A DNA stretch of 64,000 nucleotides. Source: Bordetella petrii (lineage in GTDB: Bacteria; Pseudomonadota; Gammaproteobacteria; Burkholderiales; Burkholderiaceae_B). The translations under genes and the position numbers were made by a program. The stretch is from contig WMBV01000002.1 in NCBI GenBank assembly GCA_017745595.1, positions 186,001 to 250,000 of the forward strand, given 5' to 3'. Shown one piece after another: positions 32,657 through 41,111 of the stretch. Within the stretch, counting starts at the first letter, position 1, and the number at the start of each line of letters is the position of its first letter. The notes beneath the pieces were generated by a model. That model worked only from the letters and a program-made list of their open reading frames with translations. It was not told where the DNA came from and made no database searches.

Positions 32657-33298
32657 TTAGCGCGTTGGATCGGCCGGCCCCGGCACGGCGGCCAGCAGGC
32701 GCTCGGCCAGGCGCTGGCCCACGGCGGCCAGTTCGGCGCGCGCGCCGCATGCCGCCATGTCTATCGTGGCCATGCCGGCGTAGCCGCAGGGGTTGATGCC
32801 CAGGAACGGCGCCAGGTCCATGTCGACGTTCAGCGCGACGCCATGGTAGGCGTAGCCGTTGCGGATCTTGATGCCCAGGGCGGCGATCTTGGCCAGTTCG
32901 CCGGCCGGGGCTTGCGGCACATACACGCCCGGCGCGCCGGGCTTGCGGCAGGCCGTGGCGATGCCGAACTCGGCCAGGGTGCCGATGGCGGCGTCTTCGA
33001 GCAGGCGCACGTATTCGCGCACGTACAGGCCGGCGCGGCGCAGATCGAACAAGGTGTAGGCCACCACCTGCCCCGGCCCGTGGTAAGTGATCTGGCCGCC
33101 GCGGTCGCACATCACCACGGGAATGGCGCCGGGATTCAGCAGGTGTTCGGGCTTGCCGGCCTGCCCCAGGGTGTATACCGGCGCGTGCTCGCACAGCCAG
33201 ACCTCGTCGGGCGTGGCGGCGCCGCGCCCGGCGGTGAAGGCCCGCATCTCTTGCCAAACCGGCATGTAGTCGGCCGGCCGGGTCAGCCACTTGATCAT
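32657..33298 (-). CDS. lipB: Octanoyl-[acyl-carrier-protein] transferase
   Basis: 213 residues. [38 protein letters not shown] (with the RGG-x-x-T-x-H-G-P-G-Q signature) and [20 protein letters not shown] contain the catalytic Lys; [11 protein letters not shown] carries the catalytic Cys. It moves octanoate from ACP to lipoyl domains ahead of LipA. It lies 18 bp after ybeD and 62 bp before lipA. Cytoplasmic. Confidence 0.95.
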   Translation of the reverse strand: MIKWLTRPADYMPVWQEMRAFTAGRGAATPDEVWLCEHAPVYTLGQAGKPEHLLNPGAIPVVMCDRGGQITYHGPGQVVAYTLFDLRRAGLYVREYVRLLEDAAIGTLAEFGIATACRKPGAPGVYVPQAPAGELAKIAALGIKIRNGYAYHGVALNVDMDLAPFLGINPCGYAGMATIDMAACGARAELAAVGQRLAERLLAAVPGPADPTR

Positions 33299-33316
33299 GG
33301 CGTGCGCCCAGCCGCC

Positions 33317-33592
33317 CTACAGGACAATGGACACCATGGGGTGCCCATGCAGCGCGCGATACAGGTTGTCGAGCTGTTCGCGCGACGTGGCGCGCACGGT
33401 GAACGTCAGGCCGATGTAATTGCCGCCCTTGCTGGGCCGCATTTCGACCGTGGCGGGATCGAATTGCGGGTCGAACTGCAGCACCACGTCGGTCAGGGTT
33501 TGAGCGAAATCGGGGTGCTGCTTGCCCATGACCTTGATGGGAAAGTCGGACGGGTATTCGATCAGCGATTCTTCGGGCGGGATAGTGCGCAT
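33317..33592 (-). CDS. ybeD: YbeD/DUF493 family protein
   Basis: 91 residues. IEYPSDFPIKVMGKQHPDFA, VRPSKGGNYIGLTFTVRATS-like text (MRPSKGGNYIGLTFTV) and LYRALHGHPMVSIVL make a ferredoxin-like ACT-type fold typical of DUF493. Nearly always next to lipB; the E. coli member is a small protein of unproven role. Here it sits between the D-amino-acid transaminase gene and lipB, with 18-21-bp gaps. Confidence 0.9.
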   Translation of the reverse strand: MRTIPPEESLIEYPSDFPIKVMGKQHPDFAQTLTDVVLQFDPQFDPATVEMRPSKGGNYIGLTFTVRATSREQLDNLYRALHGHPMVSIVL

Positions 33593-33613
33593 GGGTAGGC
33601 CGGCCGCGTGGGC

Positions 33614-34480
33614 TTACAGAGCGGCGATACGGGCATCATACCCCGCGCGCAGCTTGGCATAAACGGGGCCGGGCTTGCCGCTGCCCACCGGCTTGCCGTC
33701 GAGCCGGGTGGCCGGCAGCACTTCCTTGGTGGCCGAGGTCACCAGCAGTTCGTCGGCGGCGGCGACTTCGTCGCGCGACAGGCGGCGCGCTTCGAACTCG
33801 ATGCCGGCCTCGGCCGCCAGTTCGCCCATCAGGCCATAACGGATGCCCTCGAGGATGAGGTTGTTCTTGGGCGGCGCCAGCAGCTTGCCGCCGGACACCA
33901 CCCAGATGTTGCTGGACGAGCCTTCGGTCAGGTAGCCGTCGCGGAACTGCGCGACCTCATCGACGCCGGCCTCGACGGCCTGCTGGCGCGCCAGCACATT
34001 GCCCAGCAGCGACACCGACTTGATCTCGCAATGCAGCCAGCGTTCGTCGGGAATGCTGATCAGGCTGATGCCTTGCTCGCGCTGCGCGGCCGTGGGCCGG
34101 TTGAACACGGTGGCCATGCCGAACACGGTGGGCGGCACCGCTTGCGCGGGAAAGGCGTGGTCGCGCTTGTAGACGCCGCGGGTCACCTGCAGGTAGACCA
34201 GGCAGGTGGGCGTGGCGCAGCGGCGCGCCAGTTCGCCGATGAGCCCGACCCAATCGGCGCGCTCCATGGGCTGCGCGATGCGCAGCGCCTTCAGGCTGCG
34301 GTCCAGGCGGTCGAGGTGCTCGGCCATGCGGAACGGCTTGCCGTCGTACACCGGCACGACTTCGTAGATGCCGTCGCCGAAAATGAACCCGCGGTCCAGC
34401 ACCGAGATCTTGGCCTGGTCGGCCCGCGTGAATTCGCCGTTGAGATACACCTGGCTGTCGCCCGGCATGCCCGGAATCAT
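33614..34480 (-). CDS. dat: D-amino-acid (D-alanine) transaminase, fold-type IV
   Basis: 288 residues. YLNGEFTRADQAKISVLDRG and FIFGDGIYEVVPVYDGKPFR (about 12-50) are the class IV aminotransferase start; the PLP lysine lies in CEIKSVSLLGNVLARQQA (about residue 146) and DGYLTEGSSSNIWVV completes the phosphate-binding region. The enzyme should equilibrate D-alanine and D-glutamate for cell wall synthesis, fitting its place after a D,D-carboxypeptidase gene. A branched-chain specificity cannot be fully excluded. The ATG four codons in (MPGDSQ) is an alternative start. Confidence 0.85.
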   Translation of the reverse strand: MIPGMPGDSQVYLNGEFTRADQAKISVLDRGFIFGDGIYEVVPVYDGKPFRMAEHLDRLDRSLKALRIAQPMERADWVGLIGELARRCATPTCLVYLQVTRGVYKRDHAFPAQAVPPTVFGMATVFNRPTAAQREQGISLISIPDERWLHCEIKSVSLLGNVLARQQAVEAGVDEVAQFRDGYLTEGSSSNIWVVSGGKLLAPPKNNLILEGIRYGLMGELAAEAGIEFEARRLSRDEVAAADELLVTSATKEVLPATRLDGKPVGSGKPGPVYAKLRAGYDARIAAL

Positions 34481-34531
34481 GAGTGGCTCCTGAAAGGAAA
34501 AAGGGCGGCAGCGCCGCCCGGATAGGGAATG

Positions 34532-35776
34532 TTATTGGAACTTGCGCTTGACCATGTCGACCAGGCGGCCGAACAGGCCCGCCCGTTCGACGTCGTCTTG
34601 CACGACCAGGGGCTCGGTGCGCAGCACCTTGCCGTCGAGGGTAAGCTGCAGCGTGCCGACTTGCTGGCCCTTGGTCAGCGGCGCCACCAGCGGATCGGTG
34701 CGCTGTGCCACCGGCTTGATATCGCCCGACTTGCCGCGCGGCACCGTCAGCGACACCGGCTGGGGCGGCCCCAGCTTGACGGTTTCGACCGTGCCTTCCC
34801 AGACGCGGACTTCCAGGCCCGGCTGGCTCTTGTCGTACAGCTTGACGGTGTCGAAGTTCTGGAAGCTCCAGTTCAGCAGCTTCAGGCTTTCTTCGGCGCG
34901 GGTGGCCTCGCTGTCGGCGCCGGCCAGCACGGTAAGCACCCGGCGGTCGCCCCGCAGCGCGGTCGACACCAGGCAGTAGCCCGCCGCATCGGTGTGGCCG
35001 GTTTTCATGCCGTCGACCGAGGGGTCGGCCCACAGCAGGCGGTTGCGGTTGGGCTGGGAGATCTTGTTATAGGTGAATTCTTTCTGCTTGTAGTAGTGGT
35101 AGTAATCGGGGTGATCGTTGATCAGCGCGGCCGACAGCACGGCCAGGTCGGCCACGGTGGTCAGGTGCTGCGGATCGGGCAGGCCCGTGGCGTTCATGAA
35201 GTGCGTATGCGCCAGGCCCAGGCGCTCGGCTTCCTGGTTCATCAGCGCGGCGAACGCCGATTCGCTGCCGCCCACGGCCTCGGCCAGCGCCACCGATGCG
35301 TCGTTGCCCGACTGCACGATCATGCCCTGGATGAGTTCGTCGACCGTCACGGGTTTGCGCGGCTCGATGAACATGCGCGAACCGCCGGTGCGCCAGGCGT
35401 GCTCGGATACCGGCACCTGCTGCTCTAGCGTGATGCGTTTTTCTTTCAGCGCATTGAACACCACGTAGGCGGTCATGATCTTGGTCAGCGAGGCCGGCTC
35501 GATCTGCATGTCGGGGTTGGCCGTCGCCAGCACCTGGCCGCTGCTGACGTCCAGGGTGATCCAGGCGCGCGCCGCGATGGTGGGCGCGGGCACCGCCGAG
35601 AGTTCCACCACCGGCGTCGTGGCCGCCGGGGCGGGGGCGGTGCTGGCCGCCGGCGCCGCCGGCTGCTGTTGCGCCCAGGCGGGCGAAGAAGCCGCCATCA
35701 GCGCCGATACGACGGCGCCGGCCAACACGCGGCGAGAAAACGCAACAGAAGACGGAAGGGAACGGGTTTTTTTCAT
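34532..35776 (-). CDS. dacC: D-alanyl-D-alanine carboxypeptidase (PBP5/6 family)
   Basis: 414 residues from ATG 35776. Signal peptide MKKTRSLPSSVAFSRRVLAG...SSPAWAQ followed by a Pro/Ala-rich linker not found in E. coli PBP5. Active-site motifs: SLTK (SxxK), SGN in IVQSGNDASVALAE and KTG in DGMKTGHTDAAGY. C-terminal beta-rich PBP5 domain and an amphipathic end VDMVKRKFQ that should anchor it to the periplasmic face of the membrane. Trims pentapeptides in peptidoglycan. Heads the dat-ybeD-lipB-lipA cluster. Confidence 0.93.
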   Translation of the reverse strand: MKKTRSLPSSVAFSRRVLAGAVVSALMAASSPAWAQQQPAAPAASTAPAPAATTPVVELSAVPAPTIAARAWITLDVSSGQVLATANPDMQIEPASLTKIMTAYVVFNALKEKRITLEQQVPVSEHAWRTGGSRMFIEPRKPVTVDELIQGMIVQSGNDASVALAEAVGGSESAFAALMNQEAERLGLAHTHFMNATGLPDPQHLTTVADLAVLSAALINDHPDYYHYYKQKEFTYNKISQPNRNRLLWADPSVDGMKTGHTDAAGYCLVSTALRGDRRVLTVLAGADSEATRAEESLKLLNWSFQNFDTVKLYDKSQPGLEVRVWEGTVETVKLGPPQPVSLTVPRGKSGDIKPVAQRTDPLVAPLTKGQQVGTLQLTLDGKVLRTEPLVVQDDVERAGLFGRLVDMVKRKFQ

Positions 35777-35924
35777 TGACGAGAGGAATCCACGATCGAA
35801 GGCGGCCCGGCGGGCGAAAAGCTGCATCATTATAGGCAGGGGGAATAGACTGCGCGGTCGCGATAACGTTCCTTGTCGTTGCCGGCCGGTAACGCGATGC
35901 TACCAGCGGGCCCGCGATGCCGTT

Positions 35925-36578
35925 CTAGTCCAGCGCCACTTTCAGGCGCGCCTGCACCAGCGCGCGCAGCACCAGCAGCTTGCCATGAAAGAAATGCGAC
36001 GCGCCCGGCACCACCACTACCGGCACGTCGCGCGGGCGCGCCCAGTCCAGCGTTTCCGACAGCGGCACCACTTCGTCTTGCTCGCCATGCACCATCAGCG
36101 TGTCGGCCGGCACGTCGATCTCGTGCGCCTGGAAGCGCTGCACCGCCGCCCCCATCAGCATCAGCGCCGACGGCAGCGATGCGTCGCCCGCCGCGGCCAG
36201 GCCGGCATAGGTTTGCGCGGCCACCGCCGTGCCGAACGAAAAGCCGGCCAGCACCCAGGGCGCCGCGGCCAGGTCGGGATAGCGTTCGCGCACCTGGGCC
36301 ACCAGCGCCAGCATGTCGCGGGTTTCGCCATGGGCCTTGTCGAACTGGCCTTCGGACTTGCCCACCCCGCGAAAATCGGGGCGCACCGCCATCAGGCCGT
36401 GCTGCACGCACGCGCGCGAAATGGTGGTGACCACTTTATTGTCGCGCGCGCCGCCCTGCAGCGAATGCGGGTGCAACACCAGTGCCCAGCCGCGCGGCGG
36501 TTCGGCGGGCCAGTCTATGGCGCAATCGATCAGGCCGGCCTCGCCGGTGAAAGTCTCGGTTTCGGTGCGTGCGGGCAT
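35925..36578 (-). CDS. Alpha/beta hydrolase (dienelactone-hydrolase-like/KANL3-Tex30 type)
   Basis: 217 residues from ATG 36578. ALVLHPHSLQGGARDNKVVT, RPDFRGVGKSEGQFD, the nucleophile elbow AGFSFGTAVAAQ, an Asp in VHGEQDEVVPL and a His in PGASHFFHGK form a complete Ser-Asp-His triad. This compact type (HPH near the start and GFSFG) is widespread in proteobacteria and has no assigned substrate. It is oriented divergently from birA, which starts about 90 bp away. Cytoplasmic. Confidence 0.82.
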   Translation of the reverse strand: MPARTETETFTGEAGLIDCAIDWPAEPPRGWALVLHPHSLQGGARDNKVVTTISRACVQHGLMAVRPDFRGVGKSEGQFDKAHGETRDMLALVAQVRERYPDLAAAPWVLAGFSFGTAVAAQTYAGLAAAGDASLPSALMLMGAAVQRFQAHEIDVPADTLMVHGEQDEVVPLSETLDWARPRDVPVVVVPGASHFFHGKLLVLRALVQARLKVALD

Positions 36579-36669
36579 GGAAAAGCGTAAAAATGAATGG
36601 GGCAGCCTGCATGTTACCAATCAACCCCGGCCGTGACCCGCGGCGGCGCGGTGCCCTACAATCGCCGCC

Positions 36670-37530
36670 ATGCTTATCAATGCCCGCCACACCGACCTGC
36701 CCGCGCCCGAGGCGCTGGCGCGCGAGCTGTCCGCGCGGCTGGACGGTTTCCAGTCTGTCGCCTGGACGGCTAGCACCGGCTCTACCAATGCCGACCTGCT
36801 GGCGCGCGCGCGCGCCGGCGGCGGAACCTGGCTGCTGGGCACGCACCTGCAGCAAACCGGCCGGGGCCGGGCCGGCCGCCCCTGGCAAAACCGCAGCGGC
36901 GCGGCCCTGATGTTTTCGTGCGCCTATCCCGTGCGCATGCCGGCCAACGGCCTGCCGGCCCTGTCGCCGCTGGCCGGCCTGGCGGCCTGCGAAGCCCTGC
37001 GCGGCCTGGCCGGCGGCGCCGGCGGGCTGTGCGTCAAGTGGCCCAACGACGTGCAATGGCACGACGCCAAGCTGGCCGGCGTTCTGGTCGAATCGACCCG
37101 CGACCCGGCCGTGCCGGGCGGCCATACCGTCATCATCGGCATGGGCGTGAACCTGCGCGACGCCGACACGCTGTCGCAGGCGCTGGGCCGTTCCGTGGCC
37201 GACTGGACCTGCGTGGTCGAACAGGCGGGCAGCGCGCCGGCCAGCGCCGCCGACATCGTGTGCGCCGTCGCCACCGCCTGGCGCGACGCCGTGCGCGAAC
37301 TCGAAGCCGACGGCTTCGCCCCCTTTCAACGCCGCTACGCCGCCGTCGACGCGCTGGCCGGCCGGGCGGTCAATGTCATCGACCAGGGCGCCGTGCTGTT
37401 CAGCGGCACCGCGCGCGGCCTGGACGAACAGGGCCGCCTGTACGTGCAGACGGCCGACGCGCGGGTGCCGGTATCGGTAGGCGAAATCTCGATCCGCCCC
37501 GCGGCCGCCTCGCCCGAGAACCCAACATGA
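36670..37530 (+). CDS. birA: Biotin-[acetyl-CoA-carboxylase] ligase, catalytic-only form
   Basis: 286 residues. [17 protein letters not shown] (substrate binding), [11 protein letters not shown] (biotinyl-AMP loop), and [20 protein letters not shown] identify biotin protein ligase; the C-terminal SH3-like domain follows. There is no N-terminal helix-turn-helix, so unlike the E. coli protein it should not repress biotin genes. It attaches biotin to carrier lysines, including the small BCCP at 9996-10217. Its stop overlaps the coaX start (ATGA), as in other Bordetella-type genomes. Confidence 0.93.
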   Translation: MLINARHTDLPAPEALARELSARLDGFQSVAWTASTGSTNADLLARARAGGGTWLLGTHLQQTGRGRAGRPWQNRSGAALMFSCAYPVRMPANGLPALSPLAGLAACEALRGLAGGAGGLCVKWPNDVQWHDAKLAGVLVESTRDPAVPGGHTVIIGMGVNLRDADTLSQALGRSVADWTCVVEQAGSAPASAADIVCAVATAWRDAVRELEADGFAPFQRRYAAVDALAGRAVNVIDQGAVLFSGTARGLDEQGRLYVQTADARVPVSVGEISIRPAAASPENPT

Positions 37531-38333
37531 TTTTGCTGATCGATTCCGGCAACAGCCGCCTCAAGGTCGGCTGGCTGGACGCGCACACGCCGGCCGCCCC
37601 GCGCGAACCCGCCGCCGTGGCCTTCGACAACCTCGACCCGCATGCGCTGGGCGACTGGCTGGGCACGCTGGCGCGTACGCCCACCCTGGCGCTCGGCGTG
37701 AACGTGGCGGGCGGCGAGCGCGGCGAGGGCATCCGCGCCGCGCTGGCGCGCCACGGCTGCCCGGTCCATTGGATCACCTCGCGCGCCGAGCTGCTGGGGC
37801 TGCGCAACCGCTATACGCAGCCCGCGCAATTGGGCGCCGACCGCCTGGTCTCGCTGCTGGGCGTGCGCAGCCGGCTGGCGCCGGGGCATGCGCCGTTCGT
37901 GCTGGCCTCGTTCGGCACGGCCACCACCATCGACACGGTGGGGGCCGACGATGTGTTCGCCGGCGGCCTGATCCTGCCGGGGCCGGCGCTGATGCGCAGC
38001 TCGCTGGCGCGCGGCACCGCCAATCTGCCGGTCGCCGACGGGCCGGTCACCGATTTTCCGGTCGACACCCACCAGGCCATCGCCTCGGGCATCGCCGCCG
38101 CCCAGGCGGGGGCGGTGGTGCGGCAATGGCTCGCCGCCAGCCAGCGCTACGGCCGGCCGGCCGATATTTATGTGGCCGGCGGCGGCTGGCCCGAGGTACA
38201 ACAAGAAACCGAACGCCTGCTGGCCCTGGCCGGCGCCGTCGCGGGCCAGCCGCCGGCGCCCGCCTACCTGGACCGGCCGGTACTGGACGGCCTGGCGCTG
38301 CTGGCCGCCCAGCCCGATCCGCAATCTCTCTGA
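37527..38333 (+). CDS. coaX: Type III pantothenate kinase (CoaX/Baf)
   Basis: 268 residues. [19 protein letters not shown] (phosphate 1 motif with Asp6), [34 protein letters not shown] (phosphate 2) and DIYVAGGGW define the ASKHA-fold CoaX. It phosphorylates pantothenate at the first step of CoA synthesis. Known background: the B. pertussis orthologue was named Baf (Bvg accessory factor), also located beside birA. Four-base overlap with birA; a small membrane-protein gene starts 9 bp later. Confidence 0.94.
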   Translation: MILLIDSGNSRLKVGWLDAHTPAAPREPAAVAFDNLDPHALGDWLGTLARTPTLALGVNVAGGERGEGIRAALARHGCPVHWITSRAELLGLRNRYTQPAQLGADRLVSLLGVRSRLAPGHAPFVLASFGTATTIDTVGADDVFAGGLILPGPALMRSSLARGTANLPVADGPVTDFPVDTHQAIASGIAAAQAGAVVRQWLAASQRYGRPADIYVAGGGWPEVQQETERLLALAGAVAGQPPAPAYLDRPVLDGLALLAAQPDPQSL

Positions 38334-38342
38334 GTGCTGCCC

Positions 38343-38495
38343 ATGCGTGTGCTTTTCGTGCTGATCGTGGTGGCCAACCTGTGGGTCTACGCCCTGGGCC
38401 AGGGCTGGCTGGGCGCCCGCCCCGACGACGCCGGCCGCGACCGCGGCGCCGCCAGCCAGGAATTGAACGCCGACAAGGTGAAAATCCGCCCCTGA
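38343..38495 (+). CDS. Small single-helix membrane protein after coaX
   Basis: 50 residues, MRVLFVLIVVANLWVYALGQ then GWLGARPDDAGRDRGAASQE and LNADKVKIRP. An N-terminal membrane helix (about 3-20) is followed by a short charged tail. In related betaproteobacteria the gene after coaX encodes a membrane-anchored SPOR-domain protein whose linker also ends in L-N-x-x-K-V-x-x; this one stops where the SPOR domain would begin, so it may be a naturally truncated relative. Co-directional and 9 bp from coaX, hence likely translated. Ends just before a repeat element. Confidence 0.65.
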   Translation: MRVLFVLIVVANLWVYALGQGWLGARPDDAGRDRGAASQELNADKVKIRP

Positions 38496-38533
38496 CGCGG
38501 TCGTTGGCCGGATCTGCAGGGAGGTCGGGGTGT

Positions 38534-38635
38534 CAGGTGTCCGACTCCCGCGCAGCGGGTGTCGGACACCGAAGATTGACTGCGCCGTCTCAAAACACGG
38601 TGTCTGACACCCGCTGCGCGGGAGTCAGACACCTG
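38534..38635. repeat. REPIN-like repeat, copy 7
   Basis: Units CAGGTGTCCGACTCCCGCGC... and CGGTGTCTGACACCCGCTGC... ending CAGACACCTG around a loop of about 26 bp. The inner segment is longer (CCCGCGCAGCGGGT, itself palindromic) than in other copies, and the left unit has a compensated change (TCCGAC / GTCGGA). Between the small coaX-linked gene and the convergent waaA. Confidence 0.88.
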
Positions 38636-38648
38636 GCGACGCTGGCCT

Positions 38649-39944
38649 CTACAGCCAGCCGGCAAGCGCGTCCAGGGTGCGTTCGGTGGCGCCGGCGTGG
38701 GTGGCCGACCAGTCTTGCGCGGCGCGGCCCATGGCATGGCGGCGCTCGTCGTCGTCCAGCAGCGCCAGGGCCGCGTCCAGCGCGGCTGGCGCGTCGGGGG
38801 CCCGCAGCACGGCTCCGGCCGCGATGGCGTCTTCCGCCGCCTGCTTGAAATTGAACGTATGCGGCCCCACCACCACCGGCACCCCGGCCGCGCAGGCCTC
38901 GATCAGGTTCTGCCCGCCCAGCGGCGCGAAACTGCCCGCCACAATGGCCACGTCGGCGGCGGCGTAATAAAAGGCCATCTGGCCCAGCGTATCGCCCAGC
39001 ACCACGTCGACCGTCCCGTCCACCGGCGGCAGCCCCTCGGCGCGGGCCGCCATCCGGGAATGCCGCGAGTACGACAACCCCGCCTCGCGCAGCAGCGCCG
39101 CGGCCTCGTCGAAACGCTGGGGATGCCGGGGAATCAGCACATACAGCACCGGCCGGCCGCCGCCCGCCCGGGCGCGCATGGCCGGCGCGAACAGGGCGTC
39201 TTCGCCTTCGCGCGTGCTGGCCACCGCCACCACGGGCCGCCCCAGCGACTGCCGCCAGGCCTGCCCGCCCTGCACCTGCCCCGCAGGCAGGGCCAGGTCG
39301 AATTTCAGGTTGCCCGTCACGCGCACGTGGCGCGCGCCGGCCTGCTCCAGGCGCCGGGCGTCGTCCGGCGTCTGCGCCAGCACGGCATCCAGGCCCGCCA
39401 GCGCCTCGCGCAGCGCCTCGCCCATCCAGCCGGCCTGGCGCAGCGACGAAGCCGAGAAGCGCGCGCTGACCAGCGCCATGCGCACCCCCTGCCGGCGCGC
39501 CTGCGCCAGCAAGTTGGGCCAGACCTCGCGTTCGATCAGCAGCCCGCAGCGGGGCGTGTAGCGCCCCAGGAAGCCGCGCGCCGCGGCCGGGAAGTCGTAG
39601 GGCAGCCAGGTCTGGCGCAACTGGCCGGCGGCGATAGCCGGCGCGAACAGCCGCGCGCCCTCGGCCCGGCCGGTGGCGGTGGTATGGGTCAGCAGCACGG
39701 GCAGATCGCGCTCGAGCAGCGCCTGCACCAGGGGCTGGGCGGCGCGGGTCTCGCCCAGGCTGACCGCATGCACCCACACCGGGGGCCGGGCAAACGGCGC
39801 GGGTTCGGCCGGATCGGGGCGGCCGAAACGCGCCGCCGAGAAAATGCCCCAGTCGCCGCCGGCGCGCCGGGCCCGCCGGGCCATCCACAGCCACGCCAGC
39901 GGCGCGGCTGCGTACAGGGCCAAGGTGTAGGCGCCGCGCCGCAT
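38649..39944 (-). CDS. waaA: 3-deoxy-D-manno-octulosonic acid transferase
   Basis: 431 residues. N-terminal membrane anchor (YTLALYAAAPLAWLWMA), then GT30/GT-B domains: VWVHAVSLGETRAAQPLVQA contains the conserved acid of S-x-GE, LTHTTATGRAEG, WLPYDFP, IEREVWPNLLAQ, and in the C-terminal half ASTREGED, VLGDTLGQMAFYYAAADVAI and FAPLGGQNLIEACAAG. It adds Kdo to lipid IVA. Bordetella WaaA is known as a single-Kdo enzyme; I cannot tell this here. Located 47 bp after waaC. A repeat follows its 3' end. Confidence 0.95.
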   Translation of the reverse strand: MRRGAYTLALYAAAPLAWLWMARRARRAGGDWGIFSAARFGRPDPAEPAPFARPPVWVHAVSLGETRAAQPLVQALLERDLPVLLTHTTATGRAEGARLFAPAIAAGQLRQTWLPYDFPAAARGFLGRYTPRCGLLIEREVWPNLLAQARRQGVRMALVSARFSASSLRQAGWMGEALREALAGLDAVLAQTPDDARRLEQAGARHVRVTGNLKFDLALPAGQVQGGQAWRQSLGRPVVAVASTREGEDALFAPAMRARAGGGRPVLYVLIPRHPQRFDEAAALLREAGLSYSRHSRMAARAEGLPPVDGTVDVVLGDTLGQMAFYYAAADVAIVAGSFAPLGGQNLIEACAAGVPVVVGPHTFNFKQAAEDAIAAGAVLRAPDAPAALDAALALLDDDERRHAMGRAAQDWSATHAGATERTLDALAGWL

Positions 39945-39991
39945 GTCAGGCCGCCGGGCGCCGGAACAACAAGATGGCGCGGGCCGGCATG

Positions 39992-41014
39992 TCAGCTGGC
40001 CGCCAGGGCCTGGTCCACCGCGGCCAGCACCGCCTCGCGCGAAGGCGGGGCGCCGCGGTCGCCCAGGCTGGCGGTGTAGTTCGAACCGATCAGGGGGGTC
40101 CGCACCGGCGTGGAGGCCCGGTAGATGCCCACGGTGGGCCGGCCCAGCGCGGCCGACAGGTGGGTCAGGCCGCTGTCCAGGCCCACCATGATGCGCGCGC
40201 CCGCCAGTTGGCGGGCGATGGCGGTCAGGTCCATGCGCGGCAGCACTTGCACCCCGTCCAGGCCCGCCACCAGCGCCTGGGCGCGCTCGGCTTCCTGGGC
40301 ATTGCCGGCCAGCAGGCGCAGCGTGCAGCCGGCCTGGCGCAGCCGGGCAAACACGGCGCGCCAGTCGTCTTCGGGCCAGAGTTTGTCGTCGCGGCTGGCC
40401 GACGGCATGATGACGGCGTAGCCGTGATCGGTATTCAGGTGGTGGTGCGGCCGGGCGCAGTCTTCGGGGCGGGCGGCGCAGGCCTGGGCATCGGCCTGCG
40501 CCTGGCGCGCGAAAGCCTGCAGGCCGAAATCGGGCGGGCCGCTATAGCTGTAGCCAAAGGCCAGCGCGGCCAGCTTGCGCTGGCGGATGACCGCCGGCTG
40601 CCAGAATTCGACCCGATGGCGCTCTTGGTAGAACAGCGAGGCCAGCGGCTCGCGGGCCGAACGCCAGTCCAGCCCATGGCGCACGCCGCGCGTCTGGCGC
40701 ACCAGCCAGGCCGACTTCAGCAGCGCCTGCATGTCCAGCACCACGTCGTACTGCACCGAGCGCAGCCGCTCGGCCAGCGCGCGCCGCTCGGCCTTCACGG
40801 GCGCCGACCACCAGGCCTTGCGCCAGCGCCGGTGAGCCACCTTGATGACCTCGTGCACAGCCGGATGCCACGCCGGGATTTCGGCGAAGGCTTCTTCCGC
40901 GACCCAGTCGATGACGGCGTCCGGCACATGGCGGGCGATGTCGGAAATGGCCGGCAGCATGTGGACCAGATCACCGAGGGACGAGGTGCGGACGATGAGA
41001 ATGCGGGTGGGCAT
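39992..41014 (-). CDS. waaC: Lipopolysaccharide heptosyltransferase I
   Basis: 340 residues from ATG 41014. TRILIVRTSSLGDLVHMLPA (the GT9 opening), WVAEEAFAEIPAWHPAV, VLDMQALLKSAWLVR, DDKLWPEDDWRAVFARL and GLDSGLTHLSAALGRPTVGI identify WaaC. It transfers L-glycero-D-manno-heptose to Kdo. An ATG at 41032 is possible, adding six residues. About 97 bp separate it from the upstream glycosyltransferase gene. A short hairpin (GCAGCGTT-CTC-AACGCTGC, 41103-41121) at the end of that gene and an AT-rich patch near 41050-41090 may give it its own promoter. Confidence 0.93.
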   Translation of the reverse strand: MPTRILIVRTSSLGDLVHMLPAISDIARHVPDAVIDWVAEEAFAEIPAWHPAVHEVIKVAHRRWRKAWWSAPVKAERRALAERLRSVQYDVVLDMQALLKSAWLVRQTRGVRHGLDWRSAREPLASLFYQERHRVEFWQPAVIRQRKLAALAFGYSYSGPPDFGLQAFARQAQADAQACAARPEDCARPHHHLNTDHGYAVIMPSASRDDKLWPEDDWRAVFARLRQAGCTLRLLAGNAQEAERAQALVAGLDGVQVLPRMDLTAIARQLAGARIMVGLDSGLTHLSAALGRPTVGIYRASTPVRTPLIGSNYTASLGDRGAPPSREAVLAAVDQALAAS

Positions 41015-41111
41015 GAATTGCGAAAAACTCACATCGGGCGGCAGTCAGACGTGAATTTACGATAATGATGGCTGGGCAGCATAACGCATACGGAAGCCAT
41101 ACGCAGCGTTC

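Noticed and set aside
5178-38635. Repeats as a CRISPR array
   Set aside because: Copies are kilobases apart, palindromic with a loop, and not in a regular repeat-spacer series; no cas genes.
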